Shown here: positions 62,459 through 64,000 of the stretch, in pieces
Position numbering within the stretch: the stretch's first letter is position 1
Layout: each line of letters opens with the position of its first letter
Assembly: GCA_031363055.1 (NCBI GenBank)
Contig: JANLTP010000165.1
Span: 46,263 to 110,262, forward strand
Length of the DNA stretch: 64,000 nt
Direction: 5' to 3'
Source of the DNA: JANLTP01 sp031363055
GTDB lineage: Bacteria; Pseudomonadota; Gammaproteobacteria; Burkholderiales; Burkholderiaceae_E
Position numbers and translations under genes: made by a program
The notes under the pieces: model-generated
Databases searched by the model: none
Seen by the model: the letters and a program-made list of their open reading frames with translations, nothing else
Told to the model about the DNA's origin: nothing

Positions 62459-63211
62459 TCACGACAGGCGGGCGCCGCGAACTCGATCCAGCGTCAGAAA
62501 CGCCAGGACCGGCAGGCCCAGCCAGGTCAGGACCAACATGAATTGCACCAGCAGCAGCGCATGGGTTTGAATCGGATTGCCCAGCCAGTGACTCAACGAC
62601 AGGATCATGGCGCCGATGTGGTTCGAGACCAGGTGCGCCAGTATCAAAACCAGCAATACCACCCAGATCCACCAGTGCGCGTGTCGCTCGAACCAGAGCA
62701 GGGAAGTTTTGGTCTCGGGCCGGATCATGGTTCGCAGGCAATAGACGCCAAAACAAACCAGCAGCAGCGCCAACTCCAGCCAGAACGAGACCTCTGCATA
62801 CTGCCAAAGTGCGGCGCCAACCTTGGGGCCGGTGACGACAAAAATCGGCAGGTCTGCGCGGTGTACCAACAGATCCAGCCACCAGTGCGAGGCGACCACT
62901 GCACCGAGCAGAAGCGCGCGCAGCGCGTTGCCATCAGCCAGACGACCTCGATAACACCAGGCCGCAAACAACAGCCCCCACAGCAACGAGGCCACCAGGC
63001 TGTGTGAGTAAGGCTGATGCTCGAAACGCAGGATATCGGCATTCATGGCCGAATCGGTCAGCGGTTTCAGGGAAACGGTTTCGAGTCCCAAAAGGAGCAT
63101 GGCGACCCAGACCAGGTCGATGAGCTGGGTGGCAAAGAAAAAACTGCCCAGTGCCGGCTTTCGATCAATCGATTTTGCTGCCAACGCGACTGCGTAGTGC
63201 CCGATGAGCAT
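62459..63211 (-). CDS. Multipass membrane protein, possibly YdjM-like metal-dependent hydrolase
   Basis: 250 residues with about seven hydrophobic segments. The histidine/acid-rich motifs MLIGHYAVALAAKSID, FEHQPYSHSLVASLLWG, VASHWWLDLLVHRADLP are those seen in 'metal-dependent hydrolase' YdjM/DUF457-like membrane proteins, but assignment is tentative. It ends 25 nt before the response regulator start, same strand, so likely the first gene of that operon. Confidence 0.6.
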   Translation of the reverse strand: MLIGHYAVALAAKSIDRKPALGSFFFATQLIDLVWVAMLLLGLETVSLKPLTDSAMNADILRFEHQPYSHSLVASLLWGLLFAAWCYRGRLADGNALRALLLGAVVASHWWLDLLVHRADLPIFVVTGPKVGAALWQYAEVSFWLELALLLVCFGVYCLRTMIRPETKTSLLWFERHAHWWIWVVLLVLILAHLVSNHIGAMILSLSHWLGNPIQTHALLLVQFMLVLTWLGLPVLAFLTLDRVRGARLS

Positions 63212-63325
63212 GGACGTTCTCCCTCGATGCCATAGTCGCGGTTAAGTGGGCCAGGCGTCAAGCCGATTAGATCGAAAACATCGCGTTTTCGGCGCGCACT
63301 AATACCAAAGTTTAGAGGCCTAATC

Positions 63326-63976
63326 CTACCAGCCAGGCGGCAGGGACTTCAAAATGACAATCTTGCGCTCGGTGGTGGTCAGATAACCGCCGACGGTAAG
63401 TTCCTTGAGAACCTTGCTGACCATCTCGCGCGAAGCGCCGACATAGGCCGCAATTTTTTGATGCGTCAGACGCTCGGAAATGACTCGATGACCGTTGCCA
63501 TCGGGCACGGCGAGTCGCTCGAATAAATCCGATATGCGACGGTAAACTCCGAGCAAGGCCAGGCCACGAGTGGTCTTGGTCAATACCCTGACGCGATGAA
63601 TCAAGCGACTGATGAGCTCGGCCGCGAACTCCGGAAATTCAGCGAAATGAGCCTCCAGCGTGCGGCAGGTCAGCACCGAACAAATCGTCGCCTCCACCGC
63701 TTTGACCGAGGCCGAGCGTGCGCCGCCGTCAAGCGCCATCTCGCCGAAATATTCGCCCGCCGATTGCGTCGAGAAAATCACTTCACGACCGCTGCTGTCG
63801 CGTGAGAAGGCTTGTACGGTCCCCGCCAGGATGATGTAAAACTCATCACCCGTATCGCCCTCACGAATAATGGTGGAACCACGAGGATAGCGGCGCACGA
63901 CGCCCTTGTAGGCGAGCATGCGCAACGACTTGCGCGCCAGCGGCAAGCCCGGTAGTTCTTTGACTGTGGTTTCCAT
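63326..63976 (-). CDS. Crp/Fnr-family transcriptional regulator
   Basis: 216 residues. Cyclic-nucleotide-binding-like domain about 15-130 (PRGSTIIREGDTGDEFYIIL, AGTVQAF, GEYFGEMALDGGARSASVKA) and a Crp HTH about 165-210 (LTHQKIAAYVGASREMVSKV, LKELTVGGYLTT). The RSAS in the phosphate-binding cassette fits cAMP/cGMP-type effectors, and there are no N-terminal Fnr cysteines. It lies 114 nt upstream of the membrane-protein gene and might regulate the operon. Confidence 0.92.
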   Translation of the reverse strand: METTVKELPGLPLARKSLRMLAYKGVVRRYPRGSTIIREGDTGDEFYIILAGTVQAFSRDSSGREVIFSTQSAGEYFGEMALDGGARSASVKAVEATICSVLTCRTLEAHFAEFPEFAAELISRLIHRVRVLTKTTRGLALLGVYRRISDLFERLAVPDGNGHRVISERLTHQKIAAYVGASREMVSKVLKELTVGGYLTTTERKIVILKSLPPGW

Positions 63977-64000
63977 GATCAGAGGCCAGATCGAGAGGGA

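Noticed and set aside
61934..63007. 357-codon plus-strand open frame
   Set aside because: It is antisense to the response regulator and membrane protein genes, is rich in Gln/Arg/His as expected of a shadow frame, and matches no family.
1..64000. rRNA and tRNA genes
   Set aside because: No stretch showed a tRNA cloverleaf with a CCA-adjacent acceptor stem or conserved rRNA segments while reading; a covariance-model scan would be needed to exclude small RNAs.

Overview
The window reads as chromosomal DNA of a moderately GC-rich Gram-negative bacterium, most likely a betaproteobacterium. Pointers are two tripartite-tricarboxylate (Bug) receptor genes, a DUF2242 lipoprotein, divergent mreBCD-mrdA-rodA and gatCAB blocks, divergent pyrE/exoA, a complete lipid A aminoarabinose (arn) operon and a urt urea-transport operon. 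Genes are dense and many neighbours overlap by 1-8 nt. No rRNA, tRNA or CRISPR array was seen.

Layout. 1-5.2 kb holds a TTC38-like TPR protein (cut by the window edge), a small secreted protein, a SAM methyltransferase, a lone winged-helix regulator, a LuxR-type HTH gene and a protein with a degenerate zincin motif. 5.3-10.0 kb is an eroding accessory stretch: a nucleotidyl cyclase stub, an AlbA_2-type remnant, a Bug receptor with a large internal deletion, and a VirD4/TraG coupling-protein fragment without a Walker A, mixed with intact LysE, VOC and EamA genes. A DUF2242 lipoprotein and a Phd/VapC-type toxin-antitoxin pair follow. 11.5-21.2 kb is core: cell-shape genes (minus strand) and gatC-gatA-lipoprotein-gatB (plus strand). 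21.2-27.3 kb is urtABCDE, preceded by an NtrC-like site and a near-perfect sigma-54 promoter, so it is probably nitrogen-controlled. 27.3-39.3 kb holds pncA and an AhpD-like gene, pyrE, exoA, an M48 protease, ampG with an aminotransferase, ParDE, an ankyrin protein, a 3-oxoacid CoA-transferase pair and a PAS-GGDEF-EAL protein.

39.5-46.4 kb is a six-gene arn operon (arnT-arnB-arnC-formyltransferase-dehydrogenase-arnD) in which ArnA is split into two genes. Then come Hsp20, a glyoxalase-like protein, a DCC thiol oxidoreductase, an intact Bug receptor coupled to a repeat-rich DUF6515-like protein, and an EamA exporter with a long histidine-rich tail. 53.2-63.2 kb is the most unusual part. A co-oriented, mostly overlapping set runs from a multipass membrane protein through a NarL-type response regulator and a membrane hybrid histidine kinase to a 1998-residue fusion. 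That fusion joins a GMC oxidoreductase bearing a four-cysteine cluster motif, an alpha/beta hydrolase with Cys at the nucleophile position, and a PhoD-like phosphatase. A PAS-LuxR regulator converges on it and a Crp/Fnr regulator lies upstream.

A second theme is the recurrence of short imperfect tandem duplications (9-21 bp, 2-4 copies). They sit exactly at gene ends (urtE, arnD, the giant fusion), in the urtA-urtB gap, and as in-frame linker repeats inside otherwise conserved proteins (UrtC, ArnT, the arn formyltransferase, CoA-transferase A, the fusion). They look like a genome-wide mutational habit.
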